Assembly: GCA_002205965.3 (NCBI GenBank)
Contig: NADL03000763.1
Coordinates: forward strand, 558,001 to 622,000
Origin: Kappaphycus alvarezii
Taxonomy: Eukaryota > Rhodophyta > Florideophyceae > Gigartinales > Solieriaceae
Length of the DNA stretch: 64,000 nt
Reading direction: 5' to 3'
Shown here: positions 1 through 11,693 of the stretch, in pieces
Position numbering within the stretch: position 1 is the stretch's first letter
How the letters are laid out: each line of letters opens with the position of its first letter
Translations under genes and position numbers: made by a program
The notes under the pieces: generated by a model
What the model was told of the DNA's origin: nothing
Database searches by the model: none
Seen by the model: the letters and a program-made list of their open reading frames with translations, nothing else

Positions 1-973
1 GACCTTGTAATACGCCAAACGCAAGTTAGACATCTTTTCGTCTAGCTTCTTGACTGGCAGTGACGTCCTTTTCCTTTCGGGTCGCAGGTTCCTGGACAGT
101 GTGTACAAAAATTGAATACTTTGGATAAATGCAATCGCAAAGAAAGTACGGTATATCTTTTTCTTTTCCATTGATACTATAAGTAATCTTTGGAGGGAAC
201 GATCCATGTGCAATCTTGTTAAGTAGAGGTGAGGTTTTCAGTACACCGAGGTCATTTGCGCTGCCCGGAGCACCGAAAAACGCATGCCATATGTAAAGAT
301 GATGGTCCGCAATTACCTCTAGAGGTACGCCTAGTTTCCTTTCCTTCCCCTTAAACTGTCCTCTCCACGCTACAGGACAATTCTTCCATAACTCTCTTGC
401 TACAATCGATGCTCCAAATCATACCAAGAACCCCCAGAGTTCGGGTTTCTCGCAAAATTGCTTCAAGTTCTGCTCGGTTGGACAACGTAGATACTTTGGT
501 ACCCATATTTCTACGACACATCTGCAAAATCGTTTCAAGCAATCGGCAGCAGTTGATTCAGACATGCGAATATATTCATCTACGCTGCCATATGCGGATC
601 CGTATCCCAAAAGGCGCAACGCAGATGAAACTTTCTGCTCAGTCTTGAATCTCAATTGCCCGGTGCAGTCTTTTTTCGTTCCAAAATAGTAGTACTTGGC
701 TTGGAGTTCTGTACAGAGTAGTTGAAAGGCTCTTTTCGAAACTTTGAAACGTCTGCGAAAGCATCGTTCATCGTAAACGGGAGAGGGACACAAGTAATCG
801 CGATACAAACGATTGTACCAAGACTAACGCTTGCGATCAATATTACGACGACGATCAGCAGTGGAGGCTCCGTGACGACGCGATTCGCCATCGCTTTCTC
901 AGCTGTTCAAAAGCTCTTGAACTAGCCCATCAAGTGCTTCATCGAACTCAAAGTTGATGATATTGGAAGACAT
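1..973 (-). pseudogene. PIF/Harbinger transposase, 'plant transposon protein' type, decayed and cut by window edge
   Basis: A DDE-superfamily nuclease that would cut and paste a Harbinger element. Reading down the minus strand, an ATG at 973 opens an acidic start (NFEFDEALDGLVQELL). Then come the RRRNIDRKR basic stretch, the RDYLCPSPVYDERCFRRRF block, the helix-turn-helix-like region ending YLRCPTEQNL, and the catalytic blocks. All three acidic positions are still visible: SIDC (about 370), GSANDLGVL (about 250) and LCDCIYP (about 140). It ends at the left edge inside the RRKDV-AFGVLQ block. Breaks: in-frame TGA near 900, TAG near 828, a frameshift near 425-440, and a TAA near 20 where the family has Glu. 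I read this as a dead transposase; the family assignment is strong because many blocks line up in order. Its likely partner is the divergent Myb/SANT-like pseudogene that starts at 1583. Confidence 0.85.
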
Positions 974-1582
974 GATAGCGCCTCCCCGTTGGAGTTGGAA
1001 GGAAACGGGAGCAAATCAGAAAATAACCAAAATACTCGCAGCCATTTACCTCTTAACACGTTGGCTACGTTTTGGTTCTTTGCTCCCGTTTTTTCTCCCG
1101 GTTGGAGATGCCCTAAGGCTATTCACACTAGCAATTGGAAAAAGTTGGGAAAATTTCCGGGCTTTGGATTGGCCAACTCGGGCTTTCAGCCGTCCGTTTG
1201 GAGCAAGGTATAGGCTGACCAAATTAACGGCGCATTCGTCCGTAACTGTCTCGCGATCCCTGAAGAATGGGTAGCTATACGCCAATTCAGGAGTGCAGGG
1301 GCTCCCAGGTGCTCGTGGAGAGGATTTGGGAAATTGGAGCAGGAGTACGGAGGTGCTGAATGGAAGGGAGACATTTATTCCCCAAAAAGGGCGGGTATTA
1401 CAAAAAATGGTCATCTGAAAAGCTACATGAGCCCCCTGAGTTGAGGGTAATCGGTACCGCGAAGGGGCACTTAAAAGGAGAGGGACCTATGACCCCACGC
1501 CCAAATTGGTCTGCAGATAAATCGTTCTTTTCAAAACAGGACAAGCCATCCCATAAATTTTCGCTGCATTTGCGTTATCAAA
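974..1582. other. Spacer between divergent Harbinger genes
   Basis: No gene recognised. Short ORFs on both strands have no recognisable domain. By position it would hold the two divergent promoters of the Harbinger element, but no clear TATA box or terminal repeat was identified. Confidence 0.4.
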
Positions 1583-3740
1583 ATGCCCCGCCCACGCAAG
1601 ATTGCCCGAATTGCTCCCATGCCGCCGAATAATTCCGGTAACTCTCAAGAAATGTTTGTGTCAACAGCACCCCCCATCTACAACCCCCCCTACCGTTCCG
1701 GCAAATGCCGTCCCGACCTGTCTTGTGGGGTTTACCTCGGATAAAGAACATGTAACCCAAGCAATCCATGGCACGCCGTCAATCGCGCCCGCACACGCCG
1801 CTCCGGCCTATTTCGCTCCGGCATCTTCTATTTCGACGCAAATCGCTCCGATATCCTCTGCTTTGACACCTATCAATCCAAAGCGCGTACCTCAAGCAAC
1901 CACTGCTCCGGCCCTTGCCGTTCCCGTGCCCGCCACTCCGGCTCCTGCTGCCCGGAATGCGAACCCTTCGTTTCGAATTGCACCGGGTGCAAGTATTCCA
2001 ACAAATTACACCCTGATTCCCGTAACTCTGGCTCCTGTATTACATAATCGTACTGCTGTAACTCCCCGAATGAATCCCAAAGGAAGATGGAGGCCGGTAA
2101 AAATCCTTCCTCAACCAGGCCTTATGTGTACTGGACTTGCTCCACCAAACGCGCCCTCTAAACCTTGTATCCCTAATTCAAGCTCCGCTTCGGGTAGTGT
2201 TGGGACGGTGAACCGAGCAAAAGTTTACGAGAGGTACAGGGAAGCTCTGGAAGGGAAACTGCAAAAGAGCGCTGAAGAACGCGAGCGCCGTTAGCAACAA
2301 ATTGATGATACCACAGAGAAAGAAACAGGAACGCATACGCAAACTAAACGAATCACAATCCAATAGGAGAGCAGAGATTCAGGTTTCCTCTCCCGTTACA
2401 CCTGCTGCCAGAACCAATGGTGGGTGCCGACACCCAAACCGCAGAGTATCCGGCAGCGTGAAGGAAACCACACAGAAAACACGGAATAGTCGAGATGCAA
2501 AGGGGAAGAGAAAAAAAGGAATGAGGAGAGAGTGGAACAAAAGTGGGAAATAACTGATCGGGAGTTGTTTATTGAGAGCTGGGAGAATAATTAAGCCGAC
2601 TTTAGAGAGATGCCAAAGCTGTCCTTCGCGAAGAAGGCTGCTGTTTTTTTCGACGCGGATATTGGCTTAAAGAAGCCGGTTTACATTGAATTTGAACAGG
2701 TCTACAACAAGAAAAGGTACCTGTCGCAGCGTTATAAGGAGGTGATGGATAAGTACTCCGCATCAGGCGCTGGTCTTAAAGTTAGAGAAGGCAAATTGCT
2801 TCCTAATCATATTTCGAGGGAGTTTTTCAACATCCCTGCACTGCAATCTTTCCTTGGGGACAAGAATAAAATTACTTCTCCCTGCCTTTGTCAAATTGGG
2901 GTGCATTCTGCACAAATACCCGGCGATTCCGACTCTGATTCAGAACCCAGTGATCCAACCGGTGAGGTCTCCACACCACAAATTCCGAAGACTCCCACAC
3001 TGCCATGCCCGAACAAACGCAGGAGCAAAGTTCCACCAGGACTGTTGAAAACCCATCAAACGAAGTTGGTAGTAACATTAAGCCACAACAGACCGGCAAA
3101 CCCCTGTCCCTGGTTGACTTATATACACTGCCATCATCTCCATCGCCTATCTCTCCTTACAAGGCCTCCCCATCCAGCCTTATTGACGGATAATTTGACA
3201 ACTCACTGCCCGGTGGAGATGAAAGAGAGAAAGAGGGGTATGACATGCTTCAAACGCAAGGCACCCACTTAGCGGTGGGCGGGAGGAACGGTGCTACTGT
3301 TTTAGGACCCAAGCCGAGCGAGAAATCTCCCGCCTATGAAAGGAAGAAATTGAGTAGTTCCAGCAGGCTCTCCACTATATCACAGATGGGGAAGAATGTG
3401 GCTGCATTTAGCAACTCGCATGAGGAGCTTACGAGGGCTACAGTTGCTCACATGAAGGCGCAACGCACCCTCATGGAACAAGAACTGGCACTGAAGAAAA
3501 AGGACGTTGCTTTAAAGTAGAAGGATTTTACATCAAGGAGAGGGACTATCAACTACGTAAGAAAAACGTTGCTCTCAAAGAGGAGGAAGTGAAGATATAT
3601 GCGAAGCGAATTTCACTTGATACAGGGGTTCTGTGAATGCGTAAGTTGGAGACACAACAGAAACTTGCGTTTATCAAACTGGAACATCTTCACAAGGCTG
3701 CTGAGCTCTGGAAGGAATTCTGATACACTGCAAAGGCACC
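1583..3740 (+). pseudogene. Myb/SANT-like accessory protein of a Harbinger element, decayed
   Basis: Harbinger transposons usually carry a second gene for a Myb/SANT-like DNA-binding protein that takes the transposase into the nucleus and onto the ends. This reading starts at an ATG at 1583 (MPRPRKIARIAPMPPNNS). It goes through a long Pro/Ala/Ser/Thr-rich region (to about 2200) and a charged stretch (YERYREALEGKLQKSAEERERR, about 2290). Next is a trihelix-like segment with QRYKEVMDKYSASGAG and FFNIPALQSFLGDK (2720-2860), then an acidic Ser/Asp run, and a C-terminal helix rich in Lys, Glu and Leu (to about 3520 and beyond). Several stops and frame changes break it, so it is a pseudogene. The trihelix and coiled-coil order is what I recognise; the proline-rich part alone would not be diagnostic. 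Assignment to the neighbouring transposase is inferred from the divergent arrangement. Confidence 0.55.
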
Positions 3741-4015
3741 TAATGTCCTGCAAAACGTCACGGAGCCGCTGAATGGCTCTGAGAACAATTCAAATTTGAC
3801 ATAAAACACGGCTTCTACTTGAGGTTCGTTTATTTGAGTTGTACTGAGAAGAATAACTACAGTGCCATTGTCTATCATTCATGAGACCAGATGGATATTT
3901 TAAAGGCAGAAAACGCGTAAGCAGTCGGTTTGAAATGTGAGTATCACATTGCGTAGACTGCAATCATTAGATGGGTCACTGAACGCGAGCGCACGCGACG
4001 CGATAAAAGTAAAGT

Positions 4016-4893
4016 CTACCATTCGTTTCCCAACTGTGATCGGAGGTTCTCGAGGGCGCGTTGGCTAACCATTTGAGCTTCCTGATGACCAAGTGGGCGC
4101 ATTTTTTCAACGTAAACGTCCGTGGTAATGAATCCTCTGAACAAATTCACTTGCTTACGCAATTTCAGCATCCTTCTTCGCGTTCTGTTTTCATCTTCCC
4201 TCCCCTCTCCCAAGTCCTTTTGCAAAATTCCGATAGAGTTCCTGCATTGTTTCATATAAATGGCATCAAAGCGTGTGAAGAGGTCATAGAGTTCATTGTC
4301 CAGGGTGTCATACCGCCAAACATACCAGTACCGCTCCCATAGCCATTCCACCTTCCCGTTCAAATCTCCAAACTTTTCCGTACTCTCCCTCCAGTAGGCT
4401 TCGCCGTAGTCCTGAAGAGGCTCCCGAATTATCTCTTCGGGACTTTTTCTCTCCCAGGTGTTAATCAACGGATGGTTGAGGGCAATGGCGTTGAATCTTT
4501 TTTAAAACCAAGAAATCTGTTTGCTTGACACTGTGCACAGAATTTTTCTCGTCCGAAGTCCGATTTTTCGGCGTTTCTTTGGTTCAAGGTTCTTAAATAT
4601 GCCTGGCCTATGTCTTAGCACTCCCCTCCACCTATTTTCATAATCCCTTGCCATGGACATTGTCCACCACATCGGTAGTTCCCCTTGAACTGCATCATTT
4701 CTCTTCCTTAAACTTCGATTTACTCCCTCACCATACACATTCCCCCCAACCACACCTGATGCATGTCCCTGACCACACCATATTGCCCGTACGCACCCCG
4801 CATTTCCTCCTTCAACAGGTATTCTACCCATTCCAACTCTATCGACCGCACCTCCCGCTCCACTTGCAAATGCTTGTATCCCTTTTCGTTGAT
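4016..4893 (-). pseudogene. Unrecognised charged, Trp-rich protein, broken
   Basis: Not recognised. The reading on the minus strand begins near 4893 (KGYKHLQVEREVRSIELEW), changes frame near 4735, and continues through RDYENRWRGVLRHRPGIF. It then crosses one in-frame TAA at 4502-4504 and runs on in the same frame through HPLINTWERKSPEEI, FGDLNGKVEWLWERYWY and MRPLGHQEAQMVSQRALENL to a stop at 4016. Apart from the TAA and the frame change the composition is that of a soluble helical protein, not random translation. No catalytic motif, zinc ligand set or membrane segment is seen. It may be another protein of a mobile element, since everything around is mobile DNA, or a degraded host gene. The region upstream (to about 5450) has proline- and serine-rich readings that could be its N-terminus. 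Confidence 0.4.
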
Positions 4894-4899
4894 TTACAC

Positions 4900-6300
4900 C
4901 CCCTTCATGCCTCCAACCGCTCCAGAACGAAAATACTGAATAGATTTTTCTTGGCCTCCGACGCGGTTGGATGAACCAGGGGTACCACGAATTATTTCAG
5001 CGATCATCACCGATTGTGTAGTCCAACATGCTGTGTTATGGGTGGCAGAATGAAGCCACAGAACACATGAGTAGGGCGTACAGACATTTCAGTGGGTTAG
5101 GTGGTCGGTGTAGTAGCCATATTCCAGTCTGATGTTGTCTTCGTCGGTTGCCAACACCGATTGGGATGGAGATCTGACTTCGACATGGCCGGGAGGGGGT
5201 CCTGATGTCAAAAGGAAACAGTGTAAGAAGAGGGTGGTGTTTACGGAGCGGGAGGGGGTCGTGAGGTTGTAGGTGAGCCCACAAGTTGTGGGTGTTTGGG
5301 GGGGAAGGAGTGTTTGGGACTTGATGAGGAAGCGGTATAAGAAGGGACAGAGGCTCCGGCAGGTGCTAGGGGTGTGGAAGAAAATTGGAGTTGGGCAGAG
5401 TTCGACAGGAACTGGCGGGGAGAGATGGGAATTTTTTTGATGTGTGCCACAGCAGTTTGTGTTGCCGACTTTGGTTGCTGTTGACAGCAACTTGTACGGC
5501 GAAACGTGACGCCCTAAAAGCTTGCTCATCGGCAAGCCTCCCCCTCCCGGTGACTCACTGAAACTCCATCGCGGAGCCCGCGCAAAATAAAAACGTACAG
5601 TTAAATTTGTAGTAAAATTTAATTGATTCAATTGGGCCAGGGGGCAGGGGCGAAGTGCTCGTAACATGTTTTGTATTTATTTCAGTCAGAAATCTGGAAT
5701 AATTAAATTTATAAGGCCTACGCTCCCCTACCAAGGTCACACCCACGTATCTATTCCTGTGGAGTGTGTATCTCCCGCCCCATGAAACCATCCTGCTCAT
5801 TCCTTGTTCTGGCAAAGGTCGTATGGAAAAATTTGTTCCCATCTATTTTCCGAATCGTTTACAAAAACAAGAAAAAAATGGCACTCCACCACAGTAAGCC
5901 GCCGGATTACTGGTGAAAAAACCTCACGGTCCAGGTACGATGGCGGGTATTGACATTATGGCTTTTGAAGATGGGAGGATCAGACCATGCCATAGTATAT
6001 GTGCCATATGATAAGTGATCCTGGGACTAGGCGACCGATTTCTGCCCCATATTTCAGGCCTGCATATCTACATGGACAAGTTCATCCGCCTTCTTAAGTT
6101 CAAAATCCCATTCACAACAAATCACAACAATACTTGCGGTCTAGATTTTAACATTCTAACGTACTTTGGGGCCTGAAGCAGGTTAAGGTAGACCGCAGAC
6201 TTTACGTCGGGTCCTGGGAGAGGGTGTGACTGATGCAATGATGGTACTGTAGTCCTTACATGTAACCATCAAATGTCAGTACCTGCTGCTTGACTTCCTC
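4900..6300. other. No recognisable gene
   Basis: Minus-strand readings between 5089 and 5842 are rich in Pro, Ser and Thr and overlap each other in several frames, which suggests low-complexity DNA and not a gene. Around 5290-5420 the plus strand is G-rich. No domain, RNA or repeat was recognised. Confidence 0.35.
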
Positions 6301-6312
6301 TCGCAAATCCCA

Positions 6313-7290
6313 TCAGGAGTTATCTCCCTCTCCTGAATGCTGTTCCAGGGTATCACCGTCATTCTCGGTCTGGTTCAATTCATTGGAGGATTGGAGATAT
6401 TCCCTGTCCCACAAGTCGCCGAACGCACGTAGGATGTCGTGTAGAACATATCCGACCGCAATAAACTTGACCACCTTTTTGTTGTTCTTCCTCTTGTTTA
6501 TGCGTGGTCGAACGACTTGCAGTTTCTGAAATCTGCTCTTCACGTAACCATTTACATGTTAGGCCTTAATTCGGAGCGAGCTGTTGTGAAAATTATACGC
6601 GACATTCTCAGACAATGTAGTGTGGGGTGATTTCTAGTTGCGGATGAGCCGGGTATAAATACCGAATGCAGCGTCCCCCAGCTCATACTGCTTGCCATCA
6701 AAGAATAAATTCTCCAGTTACTTTTTCAGAAACGATGCAGACCGTGCAACGCGAGCATCGTGGACTGAACCTGGCCAGCCCACCACCAGATGGCGAGCGC
6801 ATAGATTATAATCGTTGGAAACGAGGGCCTGCATACTGCAGTTACTTTTGCTGTTGAAGAAATTTTCCTTTTCGCATCCCGGTGTGAACTCCAGGTTGTG
6901 ATTCGTACCGTCCGCCATAAAAAGAGCCCAGCGAAATCAGTATTTAGACTTAATCTGGAAGCAAAGCCGAGCCCTCTCATCTGACTTCGGCCACTTGATA
7001 AATTCACTCTGAATGCTGAAAACTGCATTCACCACCCTATCACGGCACTTGTGAATAACTCCAGAAGTTTAGCCATAAATCGCCGACTTTAGAAGCAAGT
7101 TCGCACCTTTTCCACAAAACTCAAGGCACTGTTGAGCAAGAATTAATTGAATTTCAATAGGTAGCTGCTTACTGTTAGATTTGTTCGTAAAAAAGCGACC
7201 CGCTTTGTGGTGAAGGAGGTCTACCATTTTGTCTAATGACTCAGGGTTCATTCGAGCGTGCATACGAAAAAAGTGGCGAGAAATTTTCGG
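6313..7290 (-). pseudogene. PIF/Harbinger transposase, HARBI1-like, decayed
   Basis: A second Harbinger nuclease of a different type from the one at the left edge. On the minus strand the order is: the N-terminal helical region with LPIEIQLILAQQCLEFCGKGAN (about 7150-7090), the RVVNAVFSIQSEFIKWP segment, the first catalytic block MADGT (about 6915), the block NSKSNCSMQALVSNDYN followed by VVGWPGSVHDARV with the second aspartate (about 6780), then GKQYELGDAAF with the third (about 6690). The C-terminal block SRFQKLQ...VGYVLHDILRAFGDLWD lies at 6540-6400. It is broken by a TAA just after ASFLKK, further stops and frame changes. Block order and the HD-ARV and GD-AF motifs make the DDE_Tnp_4 family clear. 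No accessory Myb gene is visible nearby. Confidence 0.78.
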
Positions 7291-7459
7291 CAGGACGTTC
7301 TCGAACCAGTGAAATGATCTAGAAGCTCACTGGTGAGGATCAAGGTATCTTGTTCTGAGTTGGGCTGAATATAATCGAAGCAGTGCACAATATTTGCCGC
7401 AATACCCAGGACTATGGCGAACTCACTTAGGAGCAGCGTGTCGTCAACAACTGACACTT

Positions 7460-8560
7460 TTTAGCAGATAGAATCATCCAAATGCATCTTGAGGGGGCAG
7501 AAGGTAACACACGAAGCAATAATTCAGTCATTGTTAGCTGTAGATCTCATTAGTTCGATTGAAATTACATCAAATAAAGCTGACTTACATAGCAGGCTCT
7601 AACCTGAGCTCGAGGACCAACGCGTGGCATACTCTGTGTTTGGGTTTCTTGTCTCCCCTTCTTCGGATCGCTTGCTTTCGCAACTTCGCGCTACTGTGTT
7701 GGGCGAGCGCGAGGAAGCCATTCTGCTATGTTTCGAAATAGTTTCGGAAATACAAGGTTCTGAGCAGAAGGGAGAGCAAAGGGGTATGCTGAACTGTTGG
7801 CTTGATGCCCCACAAATTCACCTGATAAGTTCGGCTCTCGCTGTTGAAATTTCGCGCTCGCCGCCCTCATCCATCTCCTAGCCCTTGAGAATTCCTGCAC
7901 AGGGCACGCGCTCACGTCACCACGGAGCTCCAAATAGGGAGCCTTTTATTGGGCAACGCATCAGCACTCGTGATTACGCGCCGTGTGCTCGCCCTACACA
8001 CATTAGCTCCTGGAATCCTTGCAATACAGTATGTTGGGCGGCTGACAGAGCCCAACACAGACTGAACTCGCGAAGACTCCGCTTGATGTGCGAAATTCGG
8101 CCAACAATATTTCCACACGTCTCAGTTTGGAGTTGGGAAAAATTTCCCAACAGCTCGAGTGAATACCCGAAGTACAGTATGCCAAACTGGGAGAAGTACA
8201 GCACGGCAACAATTTTTCTGTAGTGGTGGCAAGGGATGGTCTGCGAATAGGAACGGAAGTCAGTAAATAGTGTGCATTTTAGCACCGAAAATGCAACTGT
8301 AATGTTTATTTGGCTGACTAATCAATGGTTGAAGGCAGGGAATGAAAATTTGGTGCGAAGTACCATAAGTAAGCGAAATGCCATACGACCCATGACAATC
8401 TTCGACAAATTCACGCCAGTTAATATGGAACTCTGCAGAATTTAAAGGCTATATGGTGTGCCAAGTATCCACCTCGAACCCCTCATGCCCTTAAAATCTC
8501 CCATTCATGGCGCGAGGACCTGCATTAACATAATTCAAAAAAGGCCGAATCGATGCTCAC
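7460..8560. other. No recognisable gene
   Basis: Several ORFs of 60-110 codons overlap on opposite strands (7624-8285) with no motif I know. Mobile-element relics flank it. I see no tRNA, terminal repeat or tandem array. Confidence 0.35.
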
Positions 8561-9490
8561 TCTATAACCGAAAAGTCATAGCGGGAGATCGCAGCGGCAC
8601 TCGGACACTCCAAGGGTGCAATAGAGAGCTACTTGAACTCAAAGCAATTCCCAAAGCCGGTTCAGACTGTGCAGAAGTCCCGCAAATTGACAGAATCCGA
8701 GCATGGTCGTCTCCTTCGGAACGCTTCTAAAGGGGAAAGTAGCGCAAGAGAGCTGAAAAATTAGATGGATCATATTATTTCTGTTCTTTGTGTACAGCAA
8801 ATTATTTCCTCTTCCGATAATTTAAAGTACCAGCGAATGAAGGCAGCTCCTTTTATGGTTGAAAGTCACAAAATTACCCTCCTATCTTTTGCAGAAATTC
8901 ATCTCACTTGGGACATGTCGCAGTGGGAAAAAGTTATGTTCAGCGATGGGAAGAAGTTCAATTTAGATTGTCCTCATGGGTTTGCAAGCTATTGACACAT
9001 TAAAAGCAAGGAGAAAAGGTTTTTCGCGGCGCCAGATGGGAATTTCCTCGTCGATGCTATGGGGCTCGATGTCATACTACGTACTTTCCAATTTATGTGT
9101 GGTTAATGTTGCAATAAACTCTGAGATTTACTGTAGTTTATTAAGTGAAGGGCTGACACCGTTGCAGCTGTCAATCTAGGAGATGAATGGATACCTCAAC
9201 AAGATAATGCCGCGGTTCACACTTCCAAGGACACTTTAAACTGGCAGGAAGAAAATAATATATCTGTTCTACCTTGGCCCGCCAAGAGCTCTGATCTGAA
9301 TACTATCGAAAATCTATGTAAAATTCTCTCGCGTCGCGTTTACGGCGGTGCAAGGCAGTTTGGCTCGGTGGAAGAGCTCCGTTCTGCAGTGAACGAGGCT
9401 TGGGCTGAGATTGGACTACAAACCATTCAGTCTCCGTATTAATCCATTCAGAGGCGTATAATTTCAGTCGTGGAGCGAAAGGGTGGTGCG
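8560..9490 (+). pseudogene. Tc1/mariner transposase, DD34E type, decayed
   Basis: A cut-and-paste transposase of the Tc1/mariner superfamily. The plus strand shows NASKGESSARELKN (end of the helix-turn-helix part, about 8720-8760), then MDHIISVLCVQQII, then WEKVMFSDGKKFNLDCPHGF with the first catalytic Asp (8940-8990). A TGA follows where the family has Trp (SY-stop-H). After frame changes comes PQQDNAAVHTSKDTLNW (second Asp, about 9200), then LPWPAKSSDLNTIENL with the catalytic Glu, 34 residues after the second Asp. The C-terminal RVYGGARQFGSVEELRSAV block is at about 9335-9395. The catalytic triad is DD34E. Stops at about 8764, 8993 and in the middle segment make it a pseudogene. I could not place terminal inverted repeats or TA duplications with certainty. 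Confidence 0.85.
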
Positions 9491-11693
9491 ACAAAGTACT
9501 AGCTCAATAAGAACTGCTGCTACAGTGCTCCATTGCTGTTTAGACTTAACGTGGGTCATATCCTATTTCGTGTACTTATCACATTTCGAAGTAACTTTGC
9601 TAACTGTAGGGGAGGCAATCGTAGCTCTAGATGAGGTAGTCCTTGAAAATGTTGTAACTTTGTATGTACATCCAGCTTAATCACTGACAAAAGGTCAGCT
9701 GTTACAAAATCAACGGTAGGTAATTTTTGGAAGCGTACTTGTGCCTATTTCTCACACCGTCTCTAAATGCATTGGCGTAATTCGATGGCTTATTTAAGTC
9801 TTTTATTCACAAACACGTTCCAAGTTATAATTATCAGAACCTGATATGTTTGAGTTTGACAATAAATTTTCTGTCATTTTGAAGTTCAGGGCCGATTCAT
9901 CCTCAGATATTTTCCAACCCTGTTGTTTGGGTAAGCAGGTATTTTACGGTAATCAAATGTAGTTGGCTTGGAAAGAAGATTCGAGTCCTGACGCATTTGC
10001 TTTTCCCCATCAAACTCCTGGATCAGGTTGCATCAGCTCGGCCTGAATCTGGAAATGAATACTTGAACGTTAACGTACTAGCCCGTTACGAAAAGAAAGA
10101 TGTAGTAACAGGCTTCCACCTGTTTCGACAAATACATTTTTTGGGAAACCTTCCACCTAATATGGCTATATCTCAGCCAATATTCCATGTTTTCTGACCG
10201 TTCCAAGTACTATTCTGGTATAACTCAGCTGCCGACCGATTGACGGTAAAACAACCATTTTTTGATCGTAAAAGAGCGGCTTCTAGAGTCTATCCGAGAT
10301 AGCACTGTCCTTACATGAGGAAAAAACTCTTTATCATACAAGAAAACAAAAAAAAGTACGCATTCGCGGTGCTCACAGACGTGGTTGGGCACGTCTTCAG
10401 ACGAGACATGCAGACCTTTGGGCGGGTGTGATCCGTCCCTGCGCAAAGACAAGATGTGGCAACGACTTCGTCCAACGCAGTATGCCTTACGACGGGCCTC
10501 ACACCAGCCCTTTGAGATAATACCTCATGACTCGGCCTCATTTCGAGACTCTCCATTAAACAGGCCTGTCCCTCCTAGTCTTCGGAAAAATAGCCGTTCT
10601 GCATCCCTAATCAGTAAAGAACCCCAATTTTCACTCCCCTCATACAAAAGTTTATAGCAACTGAAAAAGGTTATTAGGGCCCGTAAATATTTACTAAAAA
10701 TATACCCCAAAACATAGAATTCCATTAAAGAAGTAATAAGTGGCTTGAACGCTACATCACTTCGGCTAAAGCATTCATCTATATTATAAAATGTGGCAAG
10801 TTTGGACTAAATCGAAGGTTATGGAGTATACTAAATTAGTTCGTACCCTAACTAGAAATAAAGTTAACGGAAAGTTTGTTTTGATCGAGTTTAATATCGC
10901 TTGAAAGTATATGCTCACCAGCCACTGATAAAATTCTGAAAATCTAGAATGCATCTGAAAGCTGCAAAGTAGCTCTGCATGTATTATTTCGCCAAATATT
11001 TTGTGAAAATTCAAAATTCTGCTCAAAACTCTCATTGCTCCGAAAGTTCATGTAATTAGATTATTTAATCTACTATGATTTACATACAAATCGTGCTACT
11101 GCAAATTTCATTACAATAGCTAGGTTACACTACCTTCTCGCAGCTTATACTCGCCCAAACCGTCGCTGCCATTGGGAGGGGCGCCGGTCTTTCGAAAGTA
11201 CAGTTCCAATAACATGCCGCCGGGTGATGCTTCCAGCGCCCCCCGGCTCGAGAGCACAGAGGGTGTATTTTTCTAGATGTACGAGTAACGTAGCTGGAAC
11301 TATCCGTCGTTCGTTCAGCTCGGCCCTATCTATCTCTACCGTCTACACTACCGTTCCCTTGCACGCTCTCTTTTCTACTCTCACTCTTCTCTATGCGAAC
11401 CTAATCGACGTTTTGATTGTGCAGGTAGAGTCTAGGGTGTGAGCAAGAGCGAATACGCGACAGCGTACTTAGCGACCGTTTCTGGTCCTCTCATATAACT
11501 TGGCACTCATGTGAGAAGGATTTGTTAAGTGGGGAAAAATTGGGGTGCTATACTGAATAGGGATGAAGGACAGCTATTCTACGAAGACTAAGGAGACAGG
11601 TCCTTTTATTAGAGAGTATAATTCGGTAAAAAATTTCGGTAAGACGGTTCCCATTTTTGCACTGCTACCGAAAAAATTAAACCTGATTTTAGC
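9491..11693. other. Gene-free spacer between mobile-element relics
   Basis: No gene recognised. AT-rich from about 9500 to 11100; a pyrimidine-rich tract lies on the plus strand around 11310-11400. Minus-strand readings at 10225-10725 have no domain I know. This may hold the left end of the Harbinger element that follows, but I could not identify a terminal repeat. Confidence 0.35.

Noticed and set aside
1046..1414. 122-codon minus-strand ORF between the divergent Harbinger genes
   Set aside because: No motif, overlapped by ORFs in other frames on both strands.
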